Shown: positions 1 to 11,913, counted from the stretch's first letter. The stretch: 64,000 bases of DNA from Morinoia aosen (GCA_030386875.1 CM059559.1:63316392-63380391); one strand, 5' to 3'. Numbers and translations: made by a program. The notes: a model not told the origin generated them from the letters alone.

Positions 1-1
1 T

Positions 2-436
2 TGGCACTAATGAGCGTGATGATAGTCACGAATGAATCTTCAACAACATCTTTAGTAACAACCCTTGCCACCAAAGCCAAATGCTTTGTACTTCGTTTGT
101 ATGTTTATTCATCCATTATCAGTGAAAAATAATTATTCTTCATGAGCTCATAAATATTATCACTCACTTCGCCTCCTAAAACATTCTTCGCAATTGCAAT
201 ACACTTAGTCCTACGGTCCTACCACATTTGAAGCTTATTGCAATCTCCGAATGTTGCTTTCACAACTGGGACTAAATGTTCAACAATAGAATGCGGAAGA
301 TTTTGCTCGTATGGGAATTGAACATGTATTACTTCACCTTCTTCTACTTGTGTATTTTTTCTTCGTTTACTGCCACTGTGTGTCTCCAAAGAACTTTTTG
401 TTTTTCTAATTTCTATATTTTTTTATTTTTCCTTCC
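2..436 (-). pseudogene. hAT-superfamily transposase fragment (DUF4371-like), degenerate
   Basis: Reading the minus strand from about 436 to 2 gives one frame broken by two in-frame stops. It contains a stretch with FGDCNKLQMW, then a stop, then CIAIAKNVLGGEVSDNIYEL, then YFSLIMDE, a stop, and STKHLALVARVV. The pattern of a conserved FSLIxDE-(S/T)TD segment followed by TKxLAxVxR is characteristic of the RNase H-like catalytic core region of hAT transposases annotated as DUF4371; the Asp in LIMDE is probably the first catalytic acidic residue. The second stop falls where the Ser/Thr of the DE-(S/T)TD motif is expected. The rest of the protein lies to the left, outside the window. Non-functional as read. 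Family assignment rests on motif memory, not on a search. Confidence 0.65.
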
Positions 437-1010
437 CGCATGGTTTTCAATCTCTGATTTGCCAGCTTTCCATCTACTTACATCATATACTTTACTATGA
501 AAATATTCTGTTCCTTTTTATTTTTACTGAGCCACCCTTTGAATTTCATTTCAGTTTCCTACAACTCTAGGTACTTTTGCGTATGAATTAAACGTTTACG
601 TATTACTTTTGATGTTGGCGTTTCATTCCCTCCGCTTTACATATTACATTAATTCACTTCAAAAACTTTAGTAATGCTGAAGAGCGTCGCTTCAATTTGC
701 TCTCAATCTCTCAATACAATCATTATAATGGCTTATGCAACTGTGATGATAAGGATCTGCGACTCTGTAAAGCGTGAATACGTGAAGTTGTACTGGCGCT
801 CAGCGGCTGCGACGCACTGGCGCCTCTGACTATTCCAAGTCTGTATGTACGCGTACAATACGTGTATCAAAGTTCGAACACGTCCGATAAGAGTTAAAAA
901 ATATAAATACTGAGTAGCTTGGCACAAAATGCCAAGTGGCTGATCTCTTAGATATAATTTTATTTGAAAATGAAGCCTTATAGCAAAATTTCCCTGTTTT
1001 CATGTGGTTT
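437..1010. other. Non-coding stretch, nothing recognised
   Basis: AT-rich sequence with short unconvincing open frames on both strands. No splice-bounded frame, repeat or RNA gene was recognised. The strand-mirrored short frames at 733-1096 have no motif. Confidence 0.5.
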
Positions 1011-1310
1011 TCAAAGTTTTTTCCCTTTTTCCCTTTGGGACCCAAAATTTCCCGAAAGCAGGGAAATTTCCCTGCATCTGACAACACTGCTGCCAAGTCT
1101 GCCGTTCGTGAGTTTTTCTAGCATGATTGTGGCAGCGACACCACGCATGGAGTACTGGTTGTGGGCATTATATCGAGGTATTAGGGTTATTTTGAAGAGG
1201 CGGGGAGGGAGAGAGGGCGTTGCAATGCCCTCTCTCCCTCCCCGCCTCTTTAAAAAAACCTTAAACCGCCGATCTAATACCTCCCACTCGTTCCCCAGGC
1301 GTGGCATCGT
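1011..1310. repeat. Foldback repeat with perfect 24-bp hairpin core
   Basis: The core is an inverted repeat with arms 1195-1218 and 1227-1250, identical over 24 bp (AAGAGGCGGGGAGGGAGAGA and onward), separated by an 8-base loop (GTTGCAAT). Outside the core the match continues imperfectly: AATACCTC, CCAC and GCGTGG words occur in mirror order at about 1145-1185 and 1276-1306. To the left, 1020-1075 is built of repeated TTTCCC and GGGAAA words, including AGGGAAATTTCCCT. The sequence is GC-rich against an AT-rich background. It could be a MITE or foldback element; no target duplication was identified. Confidence 0.7.
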
Positions 1311-1442
1311 TTCTCCCTTTCGTGCTGGGACTGCCTGCGACCAACAGAGAGACAGTGCGCGGAGGGAATATATATGGAGGGAGCATGGTCGTCCGTGAAG
1401 AAAACCAGATTTTGAATTTTCTCTTTCGTCTGTAGTAACCAA

Positions 1443-3605
1443 TAGCGTTCTCCCTAGTGTGACATCAGCACGGAAGTCAGTTACCTACTGACTACGATGG
1501 AGTGCGCACACGCTCACTGAATGTTCTTCTAGCTGTTGAGATTATCGCACAATCGTTAATCATCAATCTGGGATTTCGAAAGATAATAAATTGTGTTTCT
1601 TCACTTGAGGACACTTAATTAATAAAATCAAAATTACTAGCAAAGATACAATAAGAGTTGAAAACTATAAAGATTACAGGCTCTTGAATATAACAAATTA
1701 CAGAGCGACCTGCACGCACACCTTTCCCTGCACACTTGTGGTGGGTTACTAATCTTGCTTTGGAAAATGGGAGGCGGAGTTGTAGAGGAGGCGGGAGAAG
1801 CCAACTAAAGCCAAGCGTCTGTGGTTGGCTCAGAGGTGGTGACGTGTCGGGCCTTGCCAATGCCCGAGTCTCTCAACTTTTGCAGCTAATTTGAATCTGA
1901 TCGAAATCGGCAATGTTCCCTCCAGTATATTCTAGCTTCATGAGACAGTGCACTCCAGACAGTCTTGAGGGCAGGATGCATGTCTCAGCTGCTCTGTCGT
2001 CATGTTCTCATGCGTAATCTTAATCCAAGAAGTCTCTCCTGATAGGAAAAAGTGGCTGAGGGCTAAAGTTTTACATTGATAGATTTTTTGAAAACAAAAA
2101 AGCGTCAGTCTGATTGTACTTATTGCGGCTGTAAATATGATTTTTTTATTCAAGTAATATCGCTGAAATGATCTACAGCTGAAATGATTTTTGATTTAAT
2201 TCAAAAGAAATTACCTCTTACAGTAGTAACACAAATTGTTCACTGTAATGCTATTATTAACACAAGATGGATCGTGATAGGACTTAAACTGATAGAATTT
2301 GTGTTAATTATTTCTATTTCCTGTAATCAGACTCAATCCTGCATATTTCATTTATTTTTGTCTCTATATAGCACATCTGCTGGGCAAGCTATATTTTATT
2401 ATTCCTTAGTTTGGGCATTATTAGTATATAAGAAGCCATATCTGCGCGAAGTTTTATTGATTCGCCTCCATTCCTTATTAATCTAATTGCCACATTCGTT
2501 TCTGTCTAGGCACTTTGCCACTGTTTAAGAAGTAATTCTTAAATTCTTCACGAATACGTTGATCTCCTTACGCTGGGCTTCGTGGAATAGTTTGCAGGTT
2601 AAAAAAGCGTCCTCTTTTCTACACGCGCTTTGAATTACATTCCGACATCCTCACTCAATCACAGTTATTATCTCCAGATCTGCCGAATTTTTTTCTGATG
2701 ATCGTACAAAACCTCCATGAAAACGTACCAAAAATTGTTACAGCGTACCAAATCTATTTAACTAGCAATAAAACGAAAATTTTGAGATTTTACAAACTTC
2801 TCTGTTGAAATGAAGCTTGCTCCTCCTCTTCTCCCGTCATCTACCAATGTTTTTTATTTAATTTGTTGACTAAGCTACCGTGGTGGTTCCAATTTGTGCA
2901 ATCTATGTTTTCTAACGTAGATTTTGATCGCATTCATGCATTTGGTCTTGCTCTATTTAACGAAATCCTTTTTTTTATGTAGTTAGGGTCGAAAAACTTT
3001 TCTAGCTGCATGTAAAATATTGCGGTATTGACAAAACTGCATCATGAACTCGGGAAGCAGCGTGTAACAAAGCTGCGTACCAGAATTTTTCAGACACTAT
3101 TTCTGTCTTGAAGGGAGCATCTTGAACAAACAGAACTCGCCTCTCCATATTGATCTTTTCTTGCTGCTCTTCTTTCACGAAATTGGAGAAATGCATTGAA
3201 TATGGTATTATTGAATTACATTCACTAAGACCTTTCAATCCAAACTCTTCTAGTTTTGGGGCATATTTTGTTGACATTTCTCAGGGGAATGCTTTCTGCA
3301 GCTGCATCAAAATAAATCTCATTTATAATGACATAGTTTGAGGGCTTGCCTACATTTATTTTGCTATTATTGTCATTCGAAATCAACAGATCCCTGTTCA
3401 TGAAGTTGCCCATAATAAAATTTTCACTCAAGTGAAAACAAAATATATTTTTGTAAGGGGAACTTGTATATTAGCTGAACGTACCAATTTCGGCAGCCCT
3501 TGGCATCTCACCCTCCGTCTAAATGCAAGTGGGGAAGCTGGAGCGAGTGAGAGGGGTAGGGTATGGGCGTGACCCTGGGGAAGAAACCCTCCGTCTGAAG
3601 CCACC
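1443..3605. other. Non-coding stretch with no supported gene
   Basis: About 2.2 kb of mostly AT-rich sequence. A GC-richer patch at 1700-1860 and the repeated phrase CCCTCCGTCT (3511-3520 and 3588-3597) just left of the TTAA element are the only structure noted. Words resembling CGTACCAAA at 2725-2755 recur at 27970-28055, suggesting old dispersed repeat fragments. Short open frames here lack motifs and flanking splice logic. Confidence 0.45.
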
Positions 3606-3609
3606 TTAA

Positions 3610-4235
3610 GGGGATCTTCCGCTAAAATTTGAATTTTGATCCGATTGGTCTGAAATTTGGCCAGTATAGTATTTTTGAAAGAAAAAACCTATTTCAGTCG
3701 TGTAACTTTTTTGATTTAGGCCTTAGGTTTTTTGAACAATTTGATATATTAGTTTTTCAGTTATTTTTATGCATATTGCAAAAAGAAAAGAAGTCAAAAA
3801 GTTTTTATGCTAGAACAAATTCAGAGACAGTTTTGGAATCCTTGGAACATGGGTAAAAAATTAATTGTGTTTTTATTTTGTCTTTGAATTTTTTTATACA
3901 TCGATATTTTACCAATAAATAAAATATACCGAATTTTTGGTTTTGAACCATGATAAAAAATTAAAATAAACAAATATCAAAAATGCACTATCAGTTTGTT
4001 AGAAATGTGCCGAGGATTCTAAAACTGTCTTTGTTTTCTTCCTAGCATAAAAACTTTTTCATTTCTATCTTTTCGAATGTTGAAAATCAGGAACTTCACA
4101 TGACAGGCCAAAAACAAATGTTTTCGTGTTGAACTGTAATATCATGGACGACTATTGTGCTTGAATACTGTTTTCGTGTTTTATTCATATTTACAAGTGA
4201 TCTGCATTCCTAATTTCATACTCTCCCTGCAAATT
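3610..4235 (+). mobile_element. TTAA-flanked DNA element, decayed copy A
   Basis: The left end follows a TTAA (3606-3609) and reads GGGGATCTTCCGC, close to the terminal repeat of copy C (GGGGGTCCTCCGG at 41453). The following text (GATCCGATTGGTCTGAAA, GATTTAGGCCTTAG, then GAATCCTTGGAACAT at about 3837) is shared with copies B and C in the same order. The inverted internal block (TTTGTTAGAAATGT to TCCTAGCATAAAAAC, 3995-4052) is also conserved. Similarity fades near 4235 and no right terminal repeat is found, so this copy is 3'-truncated or eroded. It has no coding capacity. Confidence 0.7.
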
Positions 4236-6029
4236 TCAACAGAACATATACAAAATTCGTTCATAAATGACATAAAATATTTGAGTACTCACCATGCAAG
4301 TATGGTGCAACACGTGAAGATTGTTAGGTTTAATTTTTCGGAGTTTTGTAGGCCATTTTTCAGGAAATATTGCAAAGAAGATATAATTATAGTATTTGAT
4401 CATGGATTATAGTTATAATATTACTATCCATGGATTATATTTATGGATAGTAAACATCGTATATCTTCACAAAAGTAACTTCAGGAATATACATTACCGA
4501 ATATTCTGGAATGTAGGGATTTGAATGTACAAATTCGTACCTATGCGAATATTACTGAGTGCTCATTGATGAGTATTCGTGTGTATCCGCTACAGATATT
4601 TAATATCGAGTTGGAAGTCCATGTATATTCATTCACGAATGTTCCACGACATTCCATGTAGAACGTCGTTAGAATTTCATATATAACTTTCATGAGTATT
4701 CACAATATAATATTCCAGAAAATACGTTTCCGATATTGAACAACCGTTTGGATTTCCACGGAAGCTCCTTTAGAATATCCAGGGGATATTATAAAGTTAA
4801 CTGCAGCGAAGGTAGATTTGGACGCTTCTGGATGTGCAGAAGTATACATATGGGAATCCCATTTTTACTACACTACATGCACTACCTACATTACACTACT
4901 ACATACCTTGACTTAATAAATATTATACATTTTTCGTAAACATGACGTTATTAAGCCTTGCATGCGCGTCCATATGTTAACCATATTCTTCAGATGGAGC
5001 TCTCTGGTAGCACAGTTGAAACACATCGCTTTACGACATGAATGTTAGCTTTGATGAATGTTATCCCTTCTTCCAGCTCCACTCCCAGGACAAATGTCAT
5101 TGAAAAGACTGTTAACCAAGAAAACGTTGCTAAAAGTGTCATGTATTATCATCCTCTCATGACCGCATTATCGGGGAGATCATGTATGAATGAAAACTCT
5201 TTGTTTGATGAGCAGTAGCTTTACTTCCTGTCCCACTCCCTGGTTAATTGTCACTGAGGAGACTTTTCACCGTGAGGGCTAAACTAAAAGTGGGGCAATA
5301 CCTTTACGAACGAGAATATTATTGGATTCGTTAACATTAAAGACTGCGAACTCGAAAATATCAACTTACTCGAACATAAGAAATGAATATATATATATAC
5401 ATATACAATTCACTTGCAATGCAGAAATTCGGCAAATGCAATTAACGGCCTCCGATATTGTAGTCTGCTGGACTTCTCCACTGCATGCTTAAAAGTTGTT
5501 GAAGGTCTTGACTATACACGTACGAGTGTATAGTGACTTAGAAGTTCCTCGGTGTAGATTGCAAGTCACAATCTGAAACGTACAATCACAAATTATTGTC
5601 ATGATTTATCATTTGCAATTTATAATCAAAAATTCACTTAGCAAACATGCAAACGTGTCAAACATACGTTGTACTACTTGTGCTGTGATGACACGGCGCT
5701 GCTGCTCTCAAATGATTTTCTGGAAAGTGAAGTTTATTTCATAAGGCTTTCCAATGCACGATCAAGGCTCTTACTAACAACATCAACCAAAATGCTAATA
5801 TTCCATGAGGGCCTTGTGTCGTACCTTCTGCGGCAACCGTTGAGAGTTTTTCAACGAGGTACTGTAACAAAGTGCATTCATAAGATAATTAATTAAAAAA
5901 ACTCATGAATACAATACTAAATTCGTATGTATTTTATGAAAATGAAAGTAACCACAACTTCTAACCAAAAATTAGTGCACCTCGCCCTATCATCCTCGGC
6001 AAGCAGTTATTCCTCCTGGAAATAGAATA
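4236..6029. other. AT-rich intergenic sequence rich in GAATATTC-like words
   Basis: No coding region is supported. From 4430 to 4720 the words GAATATTC, GAATGTTCC, GAATATTA and GAGTATTC recur many times, a composition that also appears at 28190-28340. An imperfect direct duplication may exist at about 5070-5130 and 5222-5275 (CTTCC-CCACTCCC, then TGTCA-TGA-GA-ACT). An (AT)n run is at 5384-5402. Confidence 0.4.
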
Positions 6030-6310
6030 TGAGTTAGTTTAAGCCTCCCTAACCACTTACAATAGATGTGATCCAAAGAGAGGAAAGTGGAAGGCAGCAT
6101 TTAGTATGGAATTAGGCTAACAGGAAATCTATGCACGAGGTTTGTCCCCACACTTTGCGCTTAGAAACAGAAAGATCGAAAGAAGTTAATGAAACAAGAT
6201 AAAAGTTGAAGAATAAAGAAATAGGTGTTAAATAAATGACAGCCGTGAACCAAAAAAAGATGGTTCTTAACAAAATAAAAACCGATTTTATTACAACCAA
6301 AGGAAGGAAT
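6030..6310 (+). repeat. Dispersed repeat family U, copy 1
   Basis: This block matches in order the reverse complement of 63480-63790 and the block at 31865-32260. Shared phrases include TTTAAGCCTCCCTAACC, AAATCTATGCA, GTTAATGAAACAAGAT, GTGAACC-AAAAAAGATGGT and AACAAAATAAAAACC. The family has no protein-coding frame. It could be a MITE or a fragment of a larger unclassified transposon; ends were not defined in this copy. Confidence 0.65.
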
Positions 6311-6404
6311 TTTCATCATCTGAATATTTTACTACTCTCTACAGGGTCACTGAGTATATTAATCGGAATTGAATTCAATTTCATACTCCAATGGTTCCGA
6401 AGTT

Positions 6405-6719
6405 TCAAGCATAAATGTTTTGCAGATGTTCAGTGAAGGCAGGCGAAGAAGCAGCATCAGTGGAAGCAGGAACTGAGGTACCACAGGCATTTGTAGCAGG
6501 CAAGGAGATGGCAGATGTCACAGAGGTTGAAGCTACGACTTCCAACATCGCTGTGTTGACACTTCTTTGTTCTCTTTCATGATTACCAATGTCAGAAAGA
6601 CTTCGAGTTTTTCGTTCATTCTCCGATGACAGTCGATCTATCGCATGAGCTAAATTACTACCAATTAAAGCTGGAAAGGTTTTCGACTGCTCATCACGTC
6701 CGATGATATCTTTCTTCAC
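6405..6719 (-). CDS. Unrecognised open frame, possible exon
   Basis: An open frame of about 104 codons begins at a non-ATG codon and contains EREQRS and a Ser/Thr/Ala-rich tail. The composition is more protein-like than neighbouring shadows, with a charged N-terminal half and a low-complexity C-terminal half. No domain is recognised, no convincing splice pair was defined, and there is no promoter evidence. It may be an exon or a decayed element. Low confidence that it is coding. Confidence 0.15.
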   Translation of the reverse strand: MKKDIIGRDEQSKTFPALIGSNLAHAIDRLSSENERKTRSLSDIGNHEREQRSVNTAMLEVVASTSVTSAISLPATNACGTSVPASTDAASSPAFTEHLQNIYA

Positions 6720-7249
6720 GACTTCTGAAAAGCGAATATCTTGATGAAGAAATAAATCATTCTATTTTCGGTACAGACGATGCTGCTAGACAAATTTCAA
6801 CTGAACTCGTTTGATATTTCATACCATCTCTACATAAAAACAAAGAATTAGATGTTCTAAGACGTTTTTCCAACACAGTGACAACATTATAAGCACTGTC
6901 TCCAGCTCATCGATACAGCCCACCCATGTCTGCTCGGGGAGTGACGCACTATCCGTTGTCTCTAATTGGGTTAAATGTGGAAGCAATCCATATAGCTTCG
7001 TCTCTCTAAAATAAATTCATAGTTACTGAATTTTACCCTACTTAGCCCCCAGAAATATGTCTATCCGGGCGTGACATACAGGCACACCCACAACTTCATA
7101 CTGAAAACAAATTTGTCATATTGACTAAGCCGGTTAAGGCATATTCATTTATTCATATGTTGTTAAATTGACTATTTCTTAAGTTCAATCAATCATAACA
7201 GTCAAGTATACTAAAATTTTTTCACCAAAACTTCTCGATTTTAAAGTCA

Positions 7250-7600
7250 GTGTTGCTAATTTCCTAGTGGTATCTACTTCAATGGCAATGCAATATCATT
7301 GAAGGCCAAGAAATAAAAGTAGGCCAAGCGCGGTTTACTTAACCTAAAACCCGCAGTTGCCAGGTCGATCATATCTCTTGAAAACTTCATATGAACAAGG
7401 TTTGACTGTCCTCAGTATGGATGCAAGGTTGTGCTCTTCTTATTCAGACGTTAGAATAGATTTCAACTGTGATTCTTCATTATATATGAGTAAATTTACA
7501 ACAGCTGTTGCTGGGTTAGGTAAGCTGCGCTTGGCCTCTTTCTGCTTTTAGGCCTTCATTCATTGTAGTAAATAAAGAATTTAGCAAATTATTCGAAAAT
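7250..7600. repeat. Foldback/MITE-like inverted repeat
   Basis: The left arm (about 7250-7360: TTGCTAATTTC, then TTGAAGGCC, AGGCCAAGCGCGGTTTACTT) is matched in reverse complement by the right arm (about 7503-7600: AAGCTGCGCTTGGCCT, GGCCTTCATTCATTG, ATTTAGCAAAT). Core arms are roughly 60-100 bp at moderate identity with about 140 bp between them. The open frame across the loop is probably incidental. This architecture is typical of MITEs or foldback elements. Confidence 0.6.
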
Positions 7601-8095
7601 ATTGCGTCAATTTGTCGGCCGTTTTGACTAAATTAATTCAATCAAGCCTGAAAGTTTACGCTGCAGTAACTAAATAAAAAATTCAAATAAATGATTTAGT
7701 TGAATCCACTAAACACGTAATTGCATCAAACATACATTGCTACTAAATCATGTTGAATATGCAGCTAAAAATATTGTCGGTCCTGGAGTGACAAAATTGT
7801 TGAGTTAAATTTCATAAATTTACTAAATATTACAAAATTTTTCTGTCTGTGTAAGCGCGATACAAACAATGCATATTTTTTGCATTCCAAGCGGGCTGTA
7901 ACTATCTGTTCTATGAATACCGATGTCAGAAGAATTCAAATAAATATAAAATGGTAGATAATAAAGTTGTTTCGACTATTTTTAATTCGCACGAAATGCG
8001 AGAATGTATTGTTTTCACCTTGAGTGTCTTTTTGTTTGCGTATCTATCCATCAGGCCCAAACATACTCTTTATTGAGGGCTCAATAGTGCCAAAT

Positions 8096-8128
8096 GTGGT
8101 AACAATGAGACAAAGCTATTGTTACCAC
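8096..8128. repeat. Short perfect hairpin
   Basis: GTGGTAACAAT (8096-8106) and ATTGTTACCAC (8118-8128) are perfect 11-bp arms around an 11-base loop. The word TTGTTACC recurs immediately downstream (8131-8138). No associated gene or terminator function can be argued in this context. Confidence 0.6.
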
Positions 8129-9042
8129 TTTTGTTACCGTCACACGCGACGAACAGAGCGTCACGTCCACAATTCAGTCACGGGTTAGCTGTATGAATTG
8201 AAATGACATTGCTTCTAGTTCGACTTATTTACACATTCGCACATTTAAACTGCACTATAACACTAGAATTATTCTTAGGTCTGCAAGTATGGGCGGAATG
8301 TCGTATTTGATGTTGACTAAGCAATAACTATTGAATCATTGCAAATCATCCAAATTTTGTAGAATATAGTTAGATGTCAAACGTATGACTATAATATGAA
8401 CTACAATTCAGTGCAAATAATGTAGAGTCTTAAATATATACAGTAACTGTGATGAAATGTTAAGTAGCTGCGATGCAAAGTGAGACCAAAATATCAGTAA
8501 TGCTATTCATGATTTTGAGTAAACAATTTAAACAATTTATTTACCACAGGTGATACAGAGGTAGAATGTTTCTCAAGTCTAATACAATGGTCAAAGTTGA
8601 GTATAGCTACCTGTGGGCCCGAATAAGTTCAGCGACTTCTAGGGCATCCTACCATTACATTATTCTAGGGCGTACAATAAAGTTTAACCTAATTCACTTA
8701 GCCTAGTTTCGCATTAGACTGACCAAAAATATAATGAAGTCGATATTGATGTTTAATTTTAAAATATTGGTCATATGAACTATACTTAACAGTATATTCG
8801 ATAACGATTTAGGAGCAGACTGAAAATCGGCGATATTACTCATGACAAATTGCATTATGACCAGACATGTAGGAGGCAGGATTTGACTTGGTGATCTTAC
8901 ACGACTAGTATGCTGATAAGAAGTGAGACTCAAGATTTCTTTTAAATACCTTGTAAGAATTACTTTCACAGATCTCCGCAGGTATTGAGTTCCAAGTTTT
9001 AGTTCCAACGAATAGTATACTGTGTTGCGAGCGGGCCTTTGA

Positions 9043-10191
9043 TTAATAAGGAAGCATGAATTTACTTCTATTTCGCGTTAAATGGTCGTGATGACCAGTT
9101 TGCGCAGTTAAGAACTGTTGTAGGCTATTGTCACCATCATTAGTTAATGTTTTGTAAATGAAATTGCAGATGGAGATTTTGTAGAGATCCGAGAGTTTAA
9201 GTATTTGTAAATTTTTGAATGAATCATTTGTGTGAGCATTATATTCTAGATTCTTTGCCGCTCTGATGGCTCTTTCATACAGAGTAAAAATTATATTGGT
9301 TTTATTTTTATCAGTTCCATGCCATGCTCCTATTCCGTGTTGCAAGTATGGTGAAATGAGCGTTCGATAAAGCATTGGTAAGGCTGTTTCAGGCAGGAAA
9401 CTTTTAACTTTATTCAGGATTCCGATGGATTTTGATGGTTTAGAACTAATATGAGCGATGTGCTCTTTGAAGGTCAGATGTTTATCTATTTTGATGCCCA
9501 TAAATTTGCATGAGTTGGTTTCTTTGATATCACCTTCGCCAATTTTAATGTATGGTAGAGATTTATTTTTCTTGTATGAGATTGTAATATAATTTGTTTT
9601 ATCGATATTACGGCTTATTTTATTAGCTTTAAGCCACAGTGAAACCTTATGGAGTTCATTGTTTATACTCTCCGCAATCGTAGTGGGATTTTGGTTCGGA
9701 AGGACCGCAGAAAGCGTACTGTCATCGGCAAAAAGTATGAATTTAAAAAATGATGTAGATTTAATAATATCATTGATAAAAATCAGAAAAAGGAGAGGCC
9801 CAAGAACAGATCCTTGTGGAACTCCATGGCTAATTTTCTGTGGGTCCGATTTTGCGTCGTCAATGACAACGCATTGCTTCCGATTTGTTAGGTATGATCT
9901 AAACCAGTCATGGGCAACCCCACGAATGCCATAACAGTGTAGTTTCGAGAGTAATATGTTATGGTCCACACAATCGAATGCTTTTCGAAAGTCAAGAAAT
10001 ACAGAGAAGACAGTCTTTCCGTTATCTATATTAGAATAAAGGAATTGTAAATGATTTAATATTGCCTGTGTTGTTGATTTTTTACAGCGAAAGCCGTATT
10101 GTTTATCACAGAGAAATGATTTATGTTCAAAATAAGAGTACACTTTTTTATACACTATTTTCTCGAATACCTTGCTAATATTTGGTAACAT
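9043..10191 (-). pseudogene. LINE ORF2 segment: reverse transcriptase domain
   Basis: 382 open codons hold the RT palm and thumb. Motifs in order are KIVYKKVYSYFE, DKQYGFRCKKSTTQAI, VFLDFRKAFDCVDHNILL (first catalytic Asp), SHGVPQGSVLGPLLFLIFIN, FILFADDSTL (FADD box with both catalytic Asp residues), KTNYITIS and FMGIKIDKHLTFKEHI. The order and spacing are standard for a non-LTR RT. The domain starts inside the RT fold because stops lie upstream. Catalytic residues are all retained, so the domain is inactive mainly through the surrounding breaks. Confidence 0.9.
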
Positions 10192-10384
10192 GGAGATAGG
10201 TCAATAATTGTTTACACAGGTTTTTCCACCATTTTTAAAGGTAGGGGTTACTCTAGCAACTTTGAGGGAGTTCGGGAAAGTGCCTAGTAAGAGAGACTGG
10301 TTAATAATATTGGATATCAGCGGGGCCACAATATCAGCAATAATTTTAAGGACTTAGGTTGGAAACGTTTGTAACCCACTCGAT

Positions 10385-10942
10385 TTATTTTTCATGTTTT
10401 TTTATGCGCGCAAGTACATCGGAGGAGTCGGAGGAGTTTGTAGGCGTAAAGAAAATGGATTTGTGTTCTCGAATATGATCCATAAATTCCAGGTGATCAG
10501 TAGGTTTACTTGGAATACAATTGGCTATAGTTTTCCCTACGTTTACAAAGAAGTTGTTAAAGAGATTAGCAATTTCATTCTTCTTATTGTATTTTACATT
10601 ATCTTGAGTGATATATTCAATTTTCTTTTTATCGGCGTTATTCGATTTACAAGAGTTAACGAGGCGCCAAGTCTTTTTAGCGTCAGCTTTGAATTGAGTA
10701 AAATTGAGGGTAAAGAAGTTTTTTTTTGATGTTCTTATCGGGTTTATCATATAGTTTCTGAATCGGTTGTATGTTTCTCTAGATATTCGCCCTTCGCAAA
10801 GGTGGGCTAGGTACGCTTGGTGTTTCTTTATATTTATCACGATGTCTGTAGTAATCCAGGGCTTTTGTGTATTTTTCGGGGTAACTTTACGAGTTACAAT
10901 TGGGCAACACTGATTGTATGCGGTCATTATAGTTTCAGTCAA
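10385..10942 (-). pseudogene. LINE ORF2 segment: linker between endonuclease and RT
   Basis: About 185 codons with a Lys-rich linker of the kind that joins the endonuclease to the reverse transcriptase in CR1/Jockey-like elements: KPWITTDI, YNRFRNYMI, FFNNFFVNVGKTIA. The sense continues at its C-terminal side into 10192-10384 after a frame break. It has no separate enzymatic motif. Confidence 0.75.
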
Positions 10943-10985
10943 CTTTACTACTGCTTCATCAATGCTCCTGGCATTACTTTTTTTG

Positions 10986-11780
10986 TTAGGTGATGTGCAA
11001 TGTTGGCATTAATTCTTCTAGAACAGTGCGCATTTCTTCTAAATTTGATTCGTTTATTTTACGATATGAGTAAGTTTCAGCCCGTGCTTTGGTGCAAACA
11101 ATGTAGACATTTTTCTTAATAAGAAAAACTGGAAAATGATCTGATAAGTCAGAAGTAATTATTCCAGCAAGAAAATCACTTGGGTCTGTCATAAAGATAT
11201 TGTCAAGCAGCGTAGCACATTCTGAGGTAATTCGTGTTGGCTTTGTGATGATCGGAAGGAAAGATTCAGAATGAACTGCATTCAAGAAATTAGAGATTGG
11301 TTCATAGCTTTCATGTTTCAGCAAATCATAGTTGAAGTCACCGCATATTATTATGTACTTGTAGAAGGACCTGTTGAACTGACGAATAATAAGATTAAGT
11401 TCATTAAGGAAGGATATAGGACAGGCTGTAGGAGGCCTATACACCGTTCCAAGCACAATTCGTTTGCCATCTCTAGACAGTTCTACGAATAATGATTCTA
11501 TATGATCCTGATTCAGTGTTGCACTTGCTATGATTCTCGAACCCATGTGCTTAGAAATGTATGTACTGATGCCCCCGCCTCGCTTGTTTTTTCGTAGCGA
11601 ATGGTGACTATGATAATTTTCAAATTTAATCATGTCTCTGGTCGAGTCATCTAGCCAGCTTTCGGTGAAGCTAATCACATCTAGGTTATACTTAAGTTCA
11701 GTAATAGTGCATTGTATCTCTTCTAATTTTGGATAGAGTGACCTACAGTTCCAACACAGTAGCGAAAAATCCTGCCTGGT
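10986..11780 (-). pseudogene. LINE ORF2 segment: AP-like endonuclease domain
   Basis: The open segment carries the exonuclease-endonuclease-phosphatase fold used by LINEs to nick target DNA. Visible motifs in order are LLCWNCRSLYPKLEEIQ near the start, FTESWLDDS, GGGISTYI, YRPP, ICGDFNYDLL (catalytic Asp/Asn pair) and SDLSDHFPVF (catalytic Asp-His). All key residues that can be judged by eye are present, so this domain itself looks intact. It is followed downstream, in a shifted frame, by the linker and reverse transcriptase. Confidence 0.85.
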
Positions 11781-11913
11781 TATTCGTATAGATTCGTTGA
11801 ATTTTGATATATTAGTATATCTGCAGTTTTGAGTCGTTTAGGTTTGGAAATATTCTGTTCAAATGATTGAGATCCGGGTCGATTTCATCTAATATATCAG
11901 CGTGATCAGTCAT

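Larger units (their letters stand above)
6720..8690. other. Non-coding stretch containing a foldback and a small hairpin
   Basis: No protein-coding gene is supported here. The stretch contains the foldback repeat at 7250-7600 and the hairpin at 8096-8128, listed separately. The rest is AT-rich and unremarkable. Confidence 0.45.
8905..11913 (-). pseudogene. LINE ORF2: endonuclease-reverse transcriptase, multiply interrupted
   Basis: Starts at an ATG at 11913 (MTDHADILDEIDPDLN), shifts frame near 11817, and then reads through the endonuclease. At about 10192-10384 the coding sense continues across two in-frame stops (FPNSLKVARVTPTFKNGGKT, then PISMLPNISKVFEKI). Near 9040-9055 the frame is lost again, and the typical LINE C-terminal block (FVGTKTWNSIPAEI, then YKVFKRNLESHFLSAY) resumes in another frame and stops at 8905-8907. 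Restoring all breaks would give a protein of roughly 1000 residues, normal for the family. At least four lesions make it inactive as read. Confidence 0.85.
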
